A DNA stretch of 64,000 bases from Cellulomonas pakistanensis (GTDB taxonomy: Bacteria > Actinomycetota > Actinomycetes > Actinomycetales > Cellulomonadaceae): assembly GCF_016862755.1 (NCBI RefSeq), contig NZ_BONO01000008.1, forward strand, positions 82,673 through 146,672. The letters run 5' to 3'. Shown in pieces: positions 8,401 through 15,754 of this stretch. The stretch's first letter is position 1. Every line of letters begins with the position of its first letter. Under the pieces are notes generated by a model. That model saw only the letters and a list, made by a program, of their open reading frames with translations, was not told the DNA's origin and searched no databases. The position numbers were made by a program, and so were the translations under genes.

Positions 8401-9478
8401 CGGCGCTGCCGCCGCCGGCGCCCCGCCGTCCCGTCCCCGCCGCCGCGGCCTGCTGGTCGCGGCGGCGGTGATGGCCGTCGCGCTCGCGGCGGCCGGGGGC
8501 GTGGCGGTCGCGGCGCGCGCCGGGGCCGAGCCCGCGGCCACGGACCTCCCGGTCGCGGGCGACGTCGGCGTCCACGACCCGGCGCTGGTCGTCGGCGAGG
8601 GCGACGACCCCTGGTACGTGTACTCGACCGGCGACGAGCGGGAGAACGCCGGCGCCGTGCAGGTCCGCCGGTCGACCGACCGCGGCGCGACGTGGGAGTA
8701 CGTCGGCACCGCGTGGGGGCCGTCGGACGCCCCGCGGTGGGCCCAGGAGGCCGTGCCGGGGGTCGTGAACTACTGGGCGCCCGAGCTCCACGAGCACGAC
8801 GGCACCTGGTACCTCTACTACGCGGCGTCGACGTTCGGGTCGAACCGGTCGGTCATCGGCCTGCGCACCAGCCCCACCCTCGACCCCGACGACCCGGACT
8901 ACGGCTGGGTGGACCGGGGCGAGGTGTGGCGGTCCGAGCCCACCGACGGCTACAACGCGATCGACCCCGGCATCGTGGAGGACGCCGACGGCACGCCCTG
9001 GCTGGTGTTCGGGTCGTACTGGTCGGGGATCCAGGTGGTCGAGCTGGCCTGGCCGGACGGGCTGCCCGCGGCGGGCACGACGCCGGTCGGGCTCGCGAGC
9101 CGGCTGTCCGCGCCGCACGCGATCGAGGCGCCGTACGTCGTCGAGCACGACGGCTGGTACTACCTGCTGGTCTCCCAGGACGCGTGCTGCCAGGGCACCG
9201 ACTCGACCTACCGGATCGCGGTCGGGCGGTCGCGGGACGTCACCGGGCCGTACGTCACGCGGGACGGCACGGACCTGCTGCTCGACGGCGGGGACGTCCT
9301 GCTGGAGTCGGCCGGGGACCGGGTGGGCCCGGGCGGGCAGTCGGCGTCGCGCGGCGTGCTGGCCTACCACTACTACGACGCGGCCACGGGCGGGACCCCG
9401 ACGCTGGGCCTGCGCGAGATCGCCTGGGACGCCGAGGGCTGGCCGGTGCTGGCGACCGCGGACGAGCAGCCGGGCTGA
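8393..9478 (+). CDS. Secreted or membrane-anchored GH43 endo-arabinanase
   Basis: A 361-residue GH43 protein starting at a GTG that overlaps the GH51 stop by 8 bp. Residues 20-41 form a hydrophobic segment after PRRR, which is a signal peptide or signal anchor. Catalytic residues are Asp62 (VHDPALV), Asp191 (AIDPGIV) and Glu245 (IEAPYVV). WAPELHEHDGTWYLYYAAST and the AASTFGSNRS segment resemble arabinan endo-1,5-alpha-L-arabinosidases. A CC pair near 175-190 residues before the end (QDACCQGTDSTY) is also seen in family members. It would cut arabinan outside the cell for the importer encoded on the left arm. Confidence 0.9.
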   Translation: MPDGAAAAGAPPSRPRRRGLLVAAAVMAVALAAAGGVAVAARAGAEPAATDLPVAGDVGVHDPALVVGEGDDPWYVYSTGDERENAGAVQVRRSTDRGATWEYVGTAWGPSDAPRWAQEAVPGVVNYWAPELHEHDGTWYLYYAASTFGSNRSVIGLRTSPTLDPDDPDYGWVDRGEVWRSEPTDGYNAIDPGIVEDADGTPWLVFGSYWSGIQVVELAWPDGLPAAGTTPVGLASRLSAPHAIEAPYVVEHDGWYYLLVSQDACCQGTDSTYRIAVGRSRDVTGPYVTRDGTDLLLDGGDVLLESAGDRVGPGGQSASRGVLAYHYYDAATGGTPTLGLREIAWDAEGWPVLATADEQPG

Positions 9479-9504
9479 CCGGTCGGGCCCGCCGACCGGG
9501 TCCC

Positions 9505-9556
9505 AGTGGAGCGTTCTGCCCGGCACGCCGGTGCGTGTCGGGCAGAACGCTCCACT
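9505..9556. repeat. Intergenic palindrome, TGGA...GACACGC family, copy 2
   Basis: The arms run AGTGGAGCGTTCTGCCCGGC inward and the complement outward, with a CCGGT-type loop; only one pair mismatches. It lies between convergent genes (GH43 ends at 9478, GNAT ends at 9573) and would act as a two-way terminator. There is no T-tract. Confidence 0.85.
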
Positions 9557-9572
9557 CGAGCGGGCGTGCGGG

Positions 9573-10127
9573 TCAGAGCGCGCGGTGCAGGACCAGGTCG
9601 TGGTGCACCTGGTCGCCGACCTGGAACGTGCGCTCGCCGACGACCTCGAAGCCCGACCGCCGGTAGAACGCCTGCGCGCGGAGGTTCTCGCCGTTGACGC
9701 CGAGCCAGATCCCGGCGGCGTCCCGCGCGCGGGCGGCGTCCAGGCTCGCGGCCATCAGCGCCGCGGCCACCCCGCCGCCGTGCCGGCCGGGCAGGACGTA
9801 GCACTTGCTGAGCTCGACGGTCGGGCGCAGCGGGACGGCCGCGGCGACCTCGGCGGCGTACGGCTCGCCGGCGACCAGCATCGTGTAGCCGACCAGCGCG
9901 CCGTCCTCGTCGGCGACCAGCAGGTCCCGGGTCGGGTCGGCGAGGTAGGCCCCGAAGTGCTCCTCGGTGAGGTTCGCGCCGATGAACGCGGCGTGGTCCT
10001 CGGGCGTCGACGACGGCGGGCACGCGAGCGGGAACGTCGCGGCGGCCAGGTCGGCGAGCGGCCCGGCCTCGTCGGGGCGCGCGGCGCGGACCTCCGGCGG
10101 GTCCGCCGCGGCACCGGCGGCGGTCAC
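9573..10127 (-). CDS. GNAT family N-acetyltransferase
   Basis: A 184-residue single-domain protein. The acetyl-CoA loop region reads VLPGRHGGGVAAALM near residues 113-127, matching the Q/RxxGxG/A motif, followed by the GVNGENLRAQAFYRRSGF strand-helix typical of GNAT motif B. The acceptor is unknown. The GTG start overlaps the HAD phosphatase stop as GTGA, so the two are probably one transcript. A GTG is the only start that gives this tight overlap. Confidence 0.87.
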   Translation of the reverse strand: MTAAGAAADPPEVRAARPDEAGPLADLAAATFPLACPPSSTPEDHAAFIGANLTEEHFGAYLADPTRDLLVADEDGALVGYTMLVAGEPYAAEVAAAVPLRPTVELSKCYVLPGRHGGGVAAALMAASLDAARARDAAGIWLGVNGENLRAQAFYRRSGFEVVGERTFQVGDQVHHDLVLHRAL

Positions 10128-10960
10128 CGGGCGCCCCAGCGCGACCGGATCGCCCGGCGCGCGGTCCGCACGACGAGGCCCAGCACCCAGGCCGACCCCG
10201 CGATCGTCGCCGCGTCCACCCCGCGCCGCGTGGCGTTGCGGCGGCCGCGGAACTCGCGCATCGGCCAGCCGACCTCCGCCGCGTGCTTGCGCAGGCGGCC
10301 GTCGGGGTTGATGGCGCAGGGGAAGCCGACCTCGGACAGGATCGGCACGTCGTTCGTCGAGTCGCCGTACGCGAACGACCGCTCCAGGTCCAGGCCCTCG
10401 CGGTCGGCCAGCGCCCGGACGGCCTCGGCCTTGGCCCGGCCGTGCAGCAGGTCGCCGACCAGCCGGCCGGTGTAGAAGCCGTCCTTGTGCTCGGCGATCG
10501 TGCCGAGCGCCCCCGTCGCGCCGAGCCGGCGGGCGATGATGTCGGCGATCTCGGTCGGCGTGGCCGTCACCAGCCACACCTCGTGCCCGGCGCGCAGGTG
10601 CTGGTCCAGCAGGCGCTGCGTGCCCGGGAAGATCCGCAGGGACAGCACCTCGTCGTAGATGTCTTCGGCGATCGCGACCACCTCGGCGACCGAGCGGCCG
10701 TGCATGATCTCGAGCGCGCGCTGGCGCACCTCGTCGATCTGCTGCCGGTTCTCGCCGAACGTCAGGTAGCGGATCTGGTGCACCGCGAACCGCACGATGT
10801 CCGCGCGCTGGAAGAACCCGCGGCGGTACAGGCCGACGGCCAGGTGGAACGAGCTCGCCCCCCGGATGATCGTGTTGTCCACGTCGAAGAAGGCGGCGAC
10901 CCGGCCCACCGGCGCCGTCGGCGCGGGCGCGCCGGTCGAGGGCTCGGTGGGATCGGGCAC
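10124..10960 (-). CDS. HAD-IB family phosphatase (SerB-like)
   Basis: A 278-residue protein. HAD motif I is FFDVDNT with nucleophile Asp26 and Asp28; the later ATPTEI and FAYGDSTNDVPIL segments are motifs II and IV. The subclass with a helical cap after motif I (SSFHLAVGLYRRGF) is HAD-IB, which includes phosphoserine phosphatase relatives. The true substrate is not known. It diverges from the glutaredoxin/rex genes across only 34 bp. The GTG start has a TACAGT box 6 nt upstream and no Shine-Dalgarno sequence, so the mRNA is probably leaderless. A short hydrophobic stretch at the C-terminus may touch the membrane. Confidence 0.88.
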   Translation of the reverse strand: MPDPTEPSTGAPAPTAPVGRVAAFFDVDNTIIRGASSFHLAVGLYRRGFFQRADIVRFAVHQIRYLTFGENRQQIDEVRQRALEIMHGRSVAEVVAIAEDIYDEVLSLRIFPGTQRLLDQHLRAGHEVWLVTATPTEIADIIARRLGATGALGTIAEHKDGFYTGRLVGDLLHGRAKAEAVRALADREGLDLERSFAYGDSTNDVPILSEVGFPCAINPDGRLRKHAAEVGWPMREFRGRRNATRRGVDAATIAGSAWVLGLVVRTARRAIRSRWGAR

Positions 10961-10966
10961 GCGGCC

Positions 10967-10972
10967 ACTGTA
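10967..10972 (-). promoter_or_regulatory. -10 box of leaderless HAD gene
   Basis: Minus-strand TACAGT ends 6 nt before the GTG at 10960. At this spacing the transcript would begin at or next to the start codon. Confidence 0.6.
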
Positions 10973-10982
10973 GCCACCGACC

Positions 10983-10988
10983 TAGGCT
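10983..10988 (+). promoter_or_regulatory. -10 box of leaderless glutaredoxin gene
   Basis: TAGGCT lies 6 nt before the GTG at 10995 and faces away from the HAD -10 box 10 bp to the left. No Shine-Dalgarno sequence is present. Confidence 0.6.
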
Positions 10989-10994
10989 CGTGCC

Positions 10995-11285
10995 GTGCCG
11001 ACCCCTCCCGCCGAGACCGAGCCCCGCGTCGTCCTGTACTCCCGCGCCGGCTGCCACCTGTGCGACACGGCCCGCGACCTGGTCGCCGCCGTGGCCGCCG
11101 AGCGCGGCGCGACGTGGGCGGAGGTGGACGTCGACTCCGGCGGCACCGCCGCCGACGGGCGGTCGCTCGCGGCCGCGTACGGCGAGCTGCTGCCGGTCGT
11201 CGAGGTGGACGGCGCGCGGGTCGGCTACTGGCAGATCGACCGCGACCGGCTCGTCGACGCCCTCGCGGCGCCGCGTCGGGCCTAG
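10995..11285 (+). CDS. Glutaredoxin family protein (DUF836-like)
   Basis: A 96-residue thioredoxin-fold protein with a redox motif CHLC (Cys20, Cys23) after VVLYSRAG, and the LLPVVEVDGARV strand that carries the cis-proline. The short length, the loss of the second half of classical glutaredoxin and the CxLC motif fit the small DUF836/YruB-like group. Likely role is thiol-disulfide exchange. It precedes rex, and the pair HAD phosphatase-glutaredoxin-rex is common in actinobacteria. The start is a GTG with a TAGGCT box 6 nt away. Confidence 0.85.
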   Translation: MPTPPAETEPRVVLYSRAGCHLCDTARDLVAAVAAERGATWAEVDVDSGGTAADGRSLAAAYGELLPVVEVDGARVGYWQIDRDRLVDALAAPRRA

Positions 11286-11288
11286 GCT
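11283..11288 (+). promoter_or_regulatory. -10 box of leaderless rex
   Basis: TAGGCT overlaps the TAG stop of the glutaredoxin gene and lies 6 nt before the rex GTG at 11295. Rex may thus have its own start site besides read-through. Confidence 0.55.
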
Positions 11289-11294
11289 GTCGCC

Positions 11295-11996
11295 GTGCGA
11301 GCCCTGCCGCCGACCACCGTCGCCCGCCTGCCGGGGTACCTGCGCTCCCTCGGCGGCCTCGCGTCGGAGGGCGTGACCACGACGTCGTCCGACCAGCTCG
11401 CCGAGCTCGTCGGCGCGTCCCCCGCGCAGCTGCGCAAGGACCTGTCCTACCTCGGCGCGGGCGGCCGGCGCGGCGTCGGGTACGAGGTCGACCACCTGCG
11501 CCGGCAGATCGCGCAGGCGCTCGGCATGACCGAGGAGCGCCGCGTCGTCATCGTCGGCATCGGCAACCTCGGCCAGGCGCTCGCGGCGTACTCCGGGTTC
11601 GCGGACCGCGGGTTCGTGCTGGTCGGGCTGTTCGACACCGACCCCGCGCTGGTCGGCACCGAGGTCGGCGGGCACGTCGTGCAGCACGTCGACGGCCTGG
11701 AGCGCGCGGTCGAGGAGCAGGAGGCGAGCGTGGCGATCGTCGCGACGCCGGCCTCCGCCGCGCAGCCCACCACGGACCGGCTGGTCTCGGCCGGCGTGAC
11801 CGGCATCCTCAACTTCGCGCCGCGCACCGTCCGGGTGCCCGACGGCGTGGACGTCCGCGAGGTCGACCTGGGCTCGGAGCTGCAGATCCTGGGGTTCCAC
11901 GCGCGCCAGCGCTCGGGCGCGGCGGCCCCGGCGGAGCCCGCCGGCCCGGCGGTCGAGCCGGCCCCCGAGCCGGAGCCGGTCCCCGCCGCCGACTGA
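11295..11996 (+). CDS. rex: Redox-sensing transcriptional repressor Rex
   Basis: A 233-residue regulator. Residues 1-80 form the winged-helix domain with the Rex hallmark ASPAQLRKDLSYLGAGGRRG (about 41-60). A Rossmann NAD(H) domain follows with VIVGIGNLGQAL (glycines 88, 90 and 93) and a C-terminal swapped helix. An Ala/Pro/Glu-rich tail of about 25 residues is extra. In Streptomyces, Rex binds TGTGAAN4TTCACA sites when NADH is low and represses respiratory genes; a perfect site of this kind is found at 31300-31315 before the menJ-nuo unit. Unlike in many actinobacteria, hemA does not follow; three hairpins do. Confidence 0.95.
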   Translation: MRALPPTTVARLPGYLRSLGGLASEGVTTTSSDQLAELVGASPAQLRKDLSYLGAGGRRGVGYEVDHLRRQIAQALGMTEERRVVIVGIGNLGQALAAYSGFADRGFVLVGLFDTDPALVGTEVGGHVVQHVDGLERAVEEQEASVAIVATPASAAQPTTDRLVSAGVTGILNFAPRTVRVPDGVDVREVDLGSELQILGFHARQRSGAAAPAEPAGPAVEPAPEPEPVPAAD

Positions 11997-12069
11997 CCGC
12001 GCGCCCGGCACGGTCGCCGACCCGGTCGCGGCGCGGCGCCGCCGACCGGCGCCCCACGTCCGCCTCGGG

Positions 12070-12144
12070 CGCCGAGCGGGCACCGGACACGTCGACTGGG
12101 CAACCAGGGGATGCCCGCTCGACGCGTCCGGTGCTTACTCGGCG
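12070..12144. repeat. Large imperfect hairpin with CTCGACG-type units
   Basis: Arms run from CGCCGAG to CTCGGCG and include GCACCGGAC against GTCCGGTGC and a GACACGTCGA / TCGACGCGTC core around an AGG loop. The right arm aligns without gaps over 36 bp with the right arm of the hairpin at 52752-52820. It stands directly after rex and before two more hairpins. Confidence 0.75.
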
Positions 12145-12175
12145 AGCGCGACGCCGGCGCGCCCCGGACGTGCGA

Positions 12176-12222
12176 GAGGGCCCGGTCGATCGCGGCAGGG
12201 GTGCGCGATCGACCGGGCCCTC
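12176..12222. terminator. Strong bidirectional hairpin after rex
   Basis: A perfect 19-bp stem: GAGGGCCCGGTCGATCGCG pairs with its complement across a 9-nt loop. It lies between the convergent rex and yceI genes. No T-run follows, as is common in high-GC actinobacteria. Confidence 0.8.
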
Positions 12223-12227
12223 ACGGG

Positions 12228-12268
12228 CGCCGGCTCCCGGTGCGCGTGCGGCGCACCGGGAGCCGGCG
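12228..12268. terminator. Second strong hairpin, before yceI end
   Basis: A perfect 18-bp stem, CGCCGGCTCCCGGTGCGC with its complement, 5-nt loop, ending 15 bp from the yceI stop codon. Most likely the terminator of the leftward yceI gene. Confidence 0.8.
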
Positions 12269-12282
12269 GGTCGTGCCGAGGG

Positions 12283-12837
12283 TCAGGCCGCCTTGATGGC
12301 GGAGACCTCGAGGTTGATGACGACCTTGTCGCTCACCAGGACGCCGCCGGCCTCGAGGGCCGCGTTCCAGGTGATGCCGAACTCCTTGCGGGAGATCGTC
12401 ACGGAGGAGGAGAAGCCGGCGCGCTGGTTGCCGAACGGGTCGGTGGCCGCGCCGCCGAACTCGGTGGCCAGGTCGACGGACTTGGTCACGCCGTTGATGG
12501 TGAGGTCGCCGGTCACGACGTAGTCCTCGCCGTCCGCGCGGACCGCGGTCGAGGCGAAGGTCCACTCGCCGAACTTCTCCAGGTCGAAGAAGTCGGCCGA
12601 CTTGAGGTGGCCGTCGCGGCCCGCGTCGCCGGTGTTGATGGTCGACGGGTCGAGGGCGGCGGTCACGCCGGAGAGGGTCAGGTCCTCGGCGACGGTGATG
12701 GTGCCGGAGGTCACCGCGACGGTGCCGCGGACCTTGGAGATGCCCGCGTGGCGGACGGTGAAGGACGCCTCGGTGTGCGAGGGGTCGATCGTCCAGGTGC
12801 CGGCGGTCAGGGCGGTGGGGAGCGTCGTGGTCGACAT
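12283..12837 (-). CDS. YceI family protein
   Basis: A 184-residue protein matching the YceI lipocalin-like barrel, with the N-terminal GTWTIDPSHTEASFTVRHAG and DLTINGVTKSVDLATEF motifs. Family members bind polyisoprenoid-like lipids in an extended barrel. No signal peptide is seen, so it should be cytoplasmic, as are many actinobacterial forms. An AGGAGG Shine-Dalgarno sequence lies 7 nt before the ATG. The gene diverges from a MarR regulator over 132 bp that contain a small palindrome, which suggests control by that regulator. Given the menaquinone and polyprenyl synthase genes in the window, an isoprenoid ligand is plausible but not shown. Confidence 0.92.
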   Translation of the reverse strand: MSTTTLPTALTAGTWTIDPSHTEASFTVRHAGISKVRGTVAVTSGTITVAEDLTLSGVTAALDPSTINTGDAGRDGHLKSADFFDLEKFGEWTFASTAVRADGEDYVVTGDLTINGVTKSVDLATEFGGAATDPFGNQRAGFSSSVTISRKEFGITWNAALEAGGVLVSDKVVINLEVSAIKAA

Positions 12838-12855
12838 GGGTGCCTCCTGCGTTTG

Positions 12856-12869
12856 GTTGAAGCATCAAC
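12856..12869. promoter_or_regulatory. Possible MarR operator
   Basis: GTTGAAGCATCAAC is a perfect 5-bp inverted repeat with a 4-nt spacer; a related TTAGTTGAG half follows at 12875-12883. It lies in the AT-rich middle of the yceI/marR divergent region, where a MarR protein usually binds. Confidence 0.5.
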
Positions 12870-12969
12870 TGCGGTTAGTTGAGATTTCTACTACAGTGGG
12901 ATCCGCTGCGCAAGGCCTGTGGGACGATCAGCCACCGACGTCACAGACGGCCGCGGGAGGAGGACGGCG

Positions 12970-13515
12970 ATGAGCACCACGACCACCGGGAAGGCGACGG
13001 CGCGCCCGCCGCGGGAGCACGATGACGTGCGCTGGCTCACGGCGGACGAGCAGCGCGCCTGGCGCGCCTACCGCGACGGCACCGCCCGCCTGCTCGACGT
13101 CCTCGCGCACGAGCTGGAGGAGGACTCCGGCCTGTCCCTCGGCGAGTACGAGGTGCTGGTCCGGCTGTCCGAGGCGCCGCAGCGCACGCTCCGCATGTCG
13201 GAGCTGGCGGGCGAGCTCGCGCACTCCCGGAGCCGACTCACCCACACCGTCCGCCGCATGGAGTCCGCCGGCCTGGTCGAGCGCGCCCCCTGCCTGGAGG
13301 ACGCCCGCGGTGTGAACTGCACCATGACGGAGACCGGCTGGCGGCGGCTCGTCGACGCCGCGCCGTCGCACGTCGAGTCCGTCCGCCGGCACCTGGTCGA
13401 CGTGCTCACGCCGGCGCAGATGCAGGCCCTGGGCGACGCGATGGCCGCCGTGGGCGCCGCGCTGCAGGCCGGCTGCGCCCAGGCCGAGGCCGCCGCGGAG
13501 GCGTCCGGGCGCTGA
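12970..13515 (+). CDS. MarR family transcriptional regulator
   Basis: A 181-residue regulator. The winged-helix core spans about residues 55-125 (LGEYEVLVRLSEAP, MSELAGELAHSRSRLTHTVRRME), with helices on both sides for dimer contact. The recognition helix contains HSRSRLTHTVRR. The ATG at 12970 is chosen because GGAGGAGGACGG stands directly before it; a start 51 bp upstream would run through the promoter region. Divergent to yceI and the likely controller of it and itself. The ligand is unknown. Confidence 0.9.
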   Translation: MSTTTTGKATARPPREHDDVRWLTADEQRAWRAYRDGTARLLDVLAHELEEDSGLSLGEYEVLVRLSEAPQRTLRMSELAGELAHSRSRLTHTVRRMESAGLVERAPCLEDARGVNCTMTETGWRRLVDAAPSHVESVRRHLVDVLTPAQMQALGDAMAAVGAALQAGCAQAEAAAEASGR

Positions 13516-13589
13516 CCCCGGGGCGCCGTCCCGGCCCCGGAGCGGGGCCCGGTGCCCGACCACCCAGCCGGGTTTGCGAGACTGACCCC

Positions 13590-14246
13590 ATGGTCGCCAC
13601 CACCATCCACCTCATGCGGCACGGCGAGGTGCACAACCCGCAGGGCGTGCTCTACGGACGGCTCGACGGGTACCACCTGTCCGAGCGCGGCCGCGAGATG
13701 GCCGAGCGCGTCGCCGCGCACCTGACCGGACGGCTCGACGGGCCGCGCCGCGACGTCACCGCGCTGTTCGCGTCGCCGCTGACGCGCGCGCAGGAGACGG
13801 TCGCGCCGATCGCCGAGGCGCTCGGCCTGCCCGTCACCACCGACGAGCGGCTGCTCGAGGCCGAGAACAAGTTCCAGGGCCTGACGTTCGGCGTCGGCGA
13901 CGGCTCGCTGCGGCACCCGCGCCACTGGCCGCTGCTGGTCAACCCGTTCCGCCCGTCGTGGGGCGAGCCGTACCGGCAGCAGGCCGGCCGGATGCTCGCC
14001 GTCGTCGAGCGCGCCCGCGACGCCGCCCGGGGGCACGAGGCCGTGCTGGTCAGCCACCAGCTGCCGATCTGGGTCACCCGGCTCGCGCTGGAGGACCGCC
14101 GGCTGTGGCACGACCCGCGCCGCCGGCAGTGCTCGCTCGCGTCGCTGACGTCGCTCACCTACGAGGACGACCGCCTCGTGCGGATCGGCTACACCGAGCC
14201 CGCCGCCGACCTGCTGCCCGGCGCCTCCGCCGTGGCGGGCGCGTGA
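13590..14246 (+). CDS. Histidine phosphatase superfamily protein
   Basis: A 218-residue enzyme with the catalytic RHGE motif (Arg10, His11) in HLMRHGEVHNP and the second-half SPLTRAQETVAPIAE and VSHQLPIW motifs, the latter giving the second catalytic His. It belongs to the phosphoglycerate-mutase-like phosphatases; the substrate is unknown. The last codon overlaps the following thioredoxin-like gene as GTGA, so it heads the cytochrome c maturation operon. This gene order recurs in actinobacteria as far as I recall. Confidence 0.88.
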   Translation: MVATTIHLMRHGEVHNPQGVLYGRLDGYHLSERGREMAERVAAHLTGRLDGPRRDVTALFASPLTRAQETVAPIAEALGLPVTTDERLLEAENKFQGLTFGVGDGSLRHPRHWPLLVNPFRPSWGEPYRQQAGRMLAVVERARDAARGHEAVLVSHQLPIWVTRLALEDRRLWHDPRRRQCSLASLTSLTYEDDRLVRIGYTEPAADLLPGASAVAGA

Positions 14247-14869
14247 CGACCGCCGCGCGGCCCGCCCGCCGCGCCCGGACCCGCCGCGCCGCCTCGGTCG
14301 CGATCGCGCTCGCGGGCGCCCTCGCTCTCGCCGCGTGCTCCGGCGGCGGCACGACGACCGCGGACACGGACGTCGCCGACCAGGGCTACGTGTCCGGCGA
14401 CGGCTCGTTCACGCAGTGGGCCGCCGACGACCGCAAGGGCCCCGTCGAGGTCGCGGGCACGGACTACGAGGGCGAGGCGGTCGACGTCGCGGACTGGCGC
14501 GGCGACGTCGTCGTCCTCAACACCTGGTACGCGCAGTGCCCGCCGTGCCGGGAGGAGGCGCCCGACCTCGTCGACATCGCCAACGAGTACGCCGACGCCG
14601 GCGTGCACCTGCTCGGCATCAACGGGGTCGACGACGCCGGTGCGGCCGTGCCGTTCCAGGAGACGTTCGACGTGCCGTACCCGAGCATCGACGACCGGGA
14701 CAAGCACGCCATCGCCGCGCTGCAGGGCATCGTGCCGATCCAGGCGACGCCGACGACGGTCGTGCTCGACCGCGAGGGCAAGGTGGCCGCGCGGATCGTC
14801 GGCCTGGCCGAGGGCTCCACGCTGCGCGCGCTCGTCGACGAGGTGCTCGCCGAGGACGGCGCGGCGTGA
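14243..14869 (+). CDS. TlpA/ResA-like thiol-disulfide lipoprotein
   Basis: A 208-residue exported lipoprotein: Arg-rich start, hydrophobic segment, lipobox LALAAC with Cys32, then a thioredoxin-like fold. The redox motif is CPPC (Cys99, Cys102) in NTWYAQCPPCREEAPDL; the cis-proline segment is IQATPTTVVLD. It likely reduces the heme-binding cysteines of apocytochrome c on the outer face of the membrane, with electrons from CcdA encoded next. GTG start overlaps the previous stop; its own stop overlaps the ccdA ATG by one base (TGATG). Confidence 0.92.
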   Translation: MTTAARPARRARTRRAASVAIALAGALALAACSGGGTTTADTDVADQGYVSGDGSFTQWAADDRKGPVEVAGTDYEGEAVDVADWRGDVVVLNTWYAQCPPCREEAPDLVDIANEYADAGVHLLGINGVDDAGAAVPFQETFDVPYPSIDDRDKHAIAALQGIVPIQATPTTVVLDREGKVAARIVGLAEGSTLRALVDEVLAEDGAA

Positions 14870-15753
14870 TGCTCGCCGACGTCGGGGACTCGTTCGCGCA
14901 GGCGGCCACCTCGGGCTCGCTGCTCGCGGCCGTGCCCGTCGCGGTGCTCGCCGGGCTGGTGTCGTTCGCCTCGCCCTGCGTGCTGCCGCTCGTCCCCGCC
15001 TACGTCGGCTACCTGGGCGGCATGTCCGCCGCCTCCGCGCCGGGCCCCGCGCCGCGGGTGCGCGCCGCTGCGGGCTCCGCGCCCGGCGGCCCGGCCCCCG
15101 CGCTCGCGATCCCGGCGCAGCCCGCGCTGACCTCCGGCGCCGCCTCGGCCCCCGCACCCGCGCCGTCCCGCGGCCGGCTGGTGCTCGGGGTCCTGCTGTT
15201 CGTCGCCGGGTTCACGGCCGTCTTCCTCGCCTACGGCTCGCTGGCCGGATCGCTCGGCTCGTTCCTGCTGCGCTGGCAGGACCCGGTGTCCCGGGTGCTC
15301 GGCGTCGGCGTGCTCGTCATGGGCCTCGCGTTCCTCGGCCTGGTGCCGTTCCTGGAGCGGGACAGCCGCCGGGTCCTGGCGCCGCGCGCCGGCCTGTGGG
15401 GCGCGCCCGTGCTCGGGGTGACGTTCGGCATCGGCTGGACGCCGTGCATCGGGCCGACCCTCGCCGCGATCCTCGTGCTGTCCCTCGACGGCGGGTCCGC
15501 CGGCCGCGGCGCGCTGCTCGCGCTCGCGTTCTGCGTCGGCCTGGGTCTCCCGTTCGTCGCCGTCGCGCTGGGGCTGCAGCGCAGCCGCCGCGCCCTCGAC
15601 TGGCTCGCCCGGCACCGCGTCGCGGTGATGCGGGTCGGCGGCGGCCTCCTGCTCCTGCTCGGTGCCGCGCTGGTCACCGGCCTCTGGTCCGCGTGGGCGG
15701 GCTGGCTCCAGGGGCTCCTGACCGGCGCCGAGCCCTTCGTCCCGGCGGTGTGA
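14869..15753 (+). CDS. ccdA: Cytochrome c biogenesis protein CcdA
   Basis: A 294-residue membrane protein with six hydrophobic segments. The two electron-carrying cysteines are in SFASPCVLPLVPAYVGYLGG (Cys37) and GWTPCIGP, as in the CcdA/DsbD family. It passes electrons from cytoplasmic thioredoxin to the TlpA-like lipoprotein. Between the first two membrane segments lies an Ala/Pro/Gly-rich linker of about 60 residues (roughly 52-108), longer than in typical 240-residue CcdA proteins. Start and stop are tightly linked to the neighbours, so this is a co-transcribed operon. Confidence 0.93.
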   Translation: MLADVGDSFAQAATSGSLLAAVPVAVLAGLVSFASPCVLPLVPAYVGYLGGMSAASAPGPAPRVRAAAGSAPGGPAPALAIPAQPALTSGAASAPAPAPSRGRLVLGVLLFVAGFTAVFLAYGSLAGSLGSFLLRWQDPVSRVLGVGVLVMGLAFLGLVPFLERDSRRVLAPRAGLWGAPVLGVTFGIGWTPCIGPTLAAILVLSLDGGSAGRGALLALAFCVGLGLPFVAVALGLQRSRRALDWLARHRVAVMRVGGGLLLLLGAALVTGLWSAWAGWLQGLLTGAEPFVPAV

Positions 15754-15754
15754 G

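Noticed and set aside
12111..12296. 61-codon plus-strand ORF after rex
   Set aside because: It runs through the two terminator hairpins and part of yceI in antisense. Its residues are mostly Arg, Pro and Gly from palindromic DNA.
12919..12969. Earlier start for the MarR gene
   Set aside because: It would place coding sequence over the promoter region; the ATG at 12970 follows a clear GGAGGAGG.
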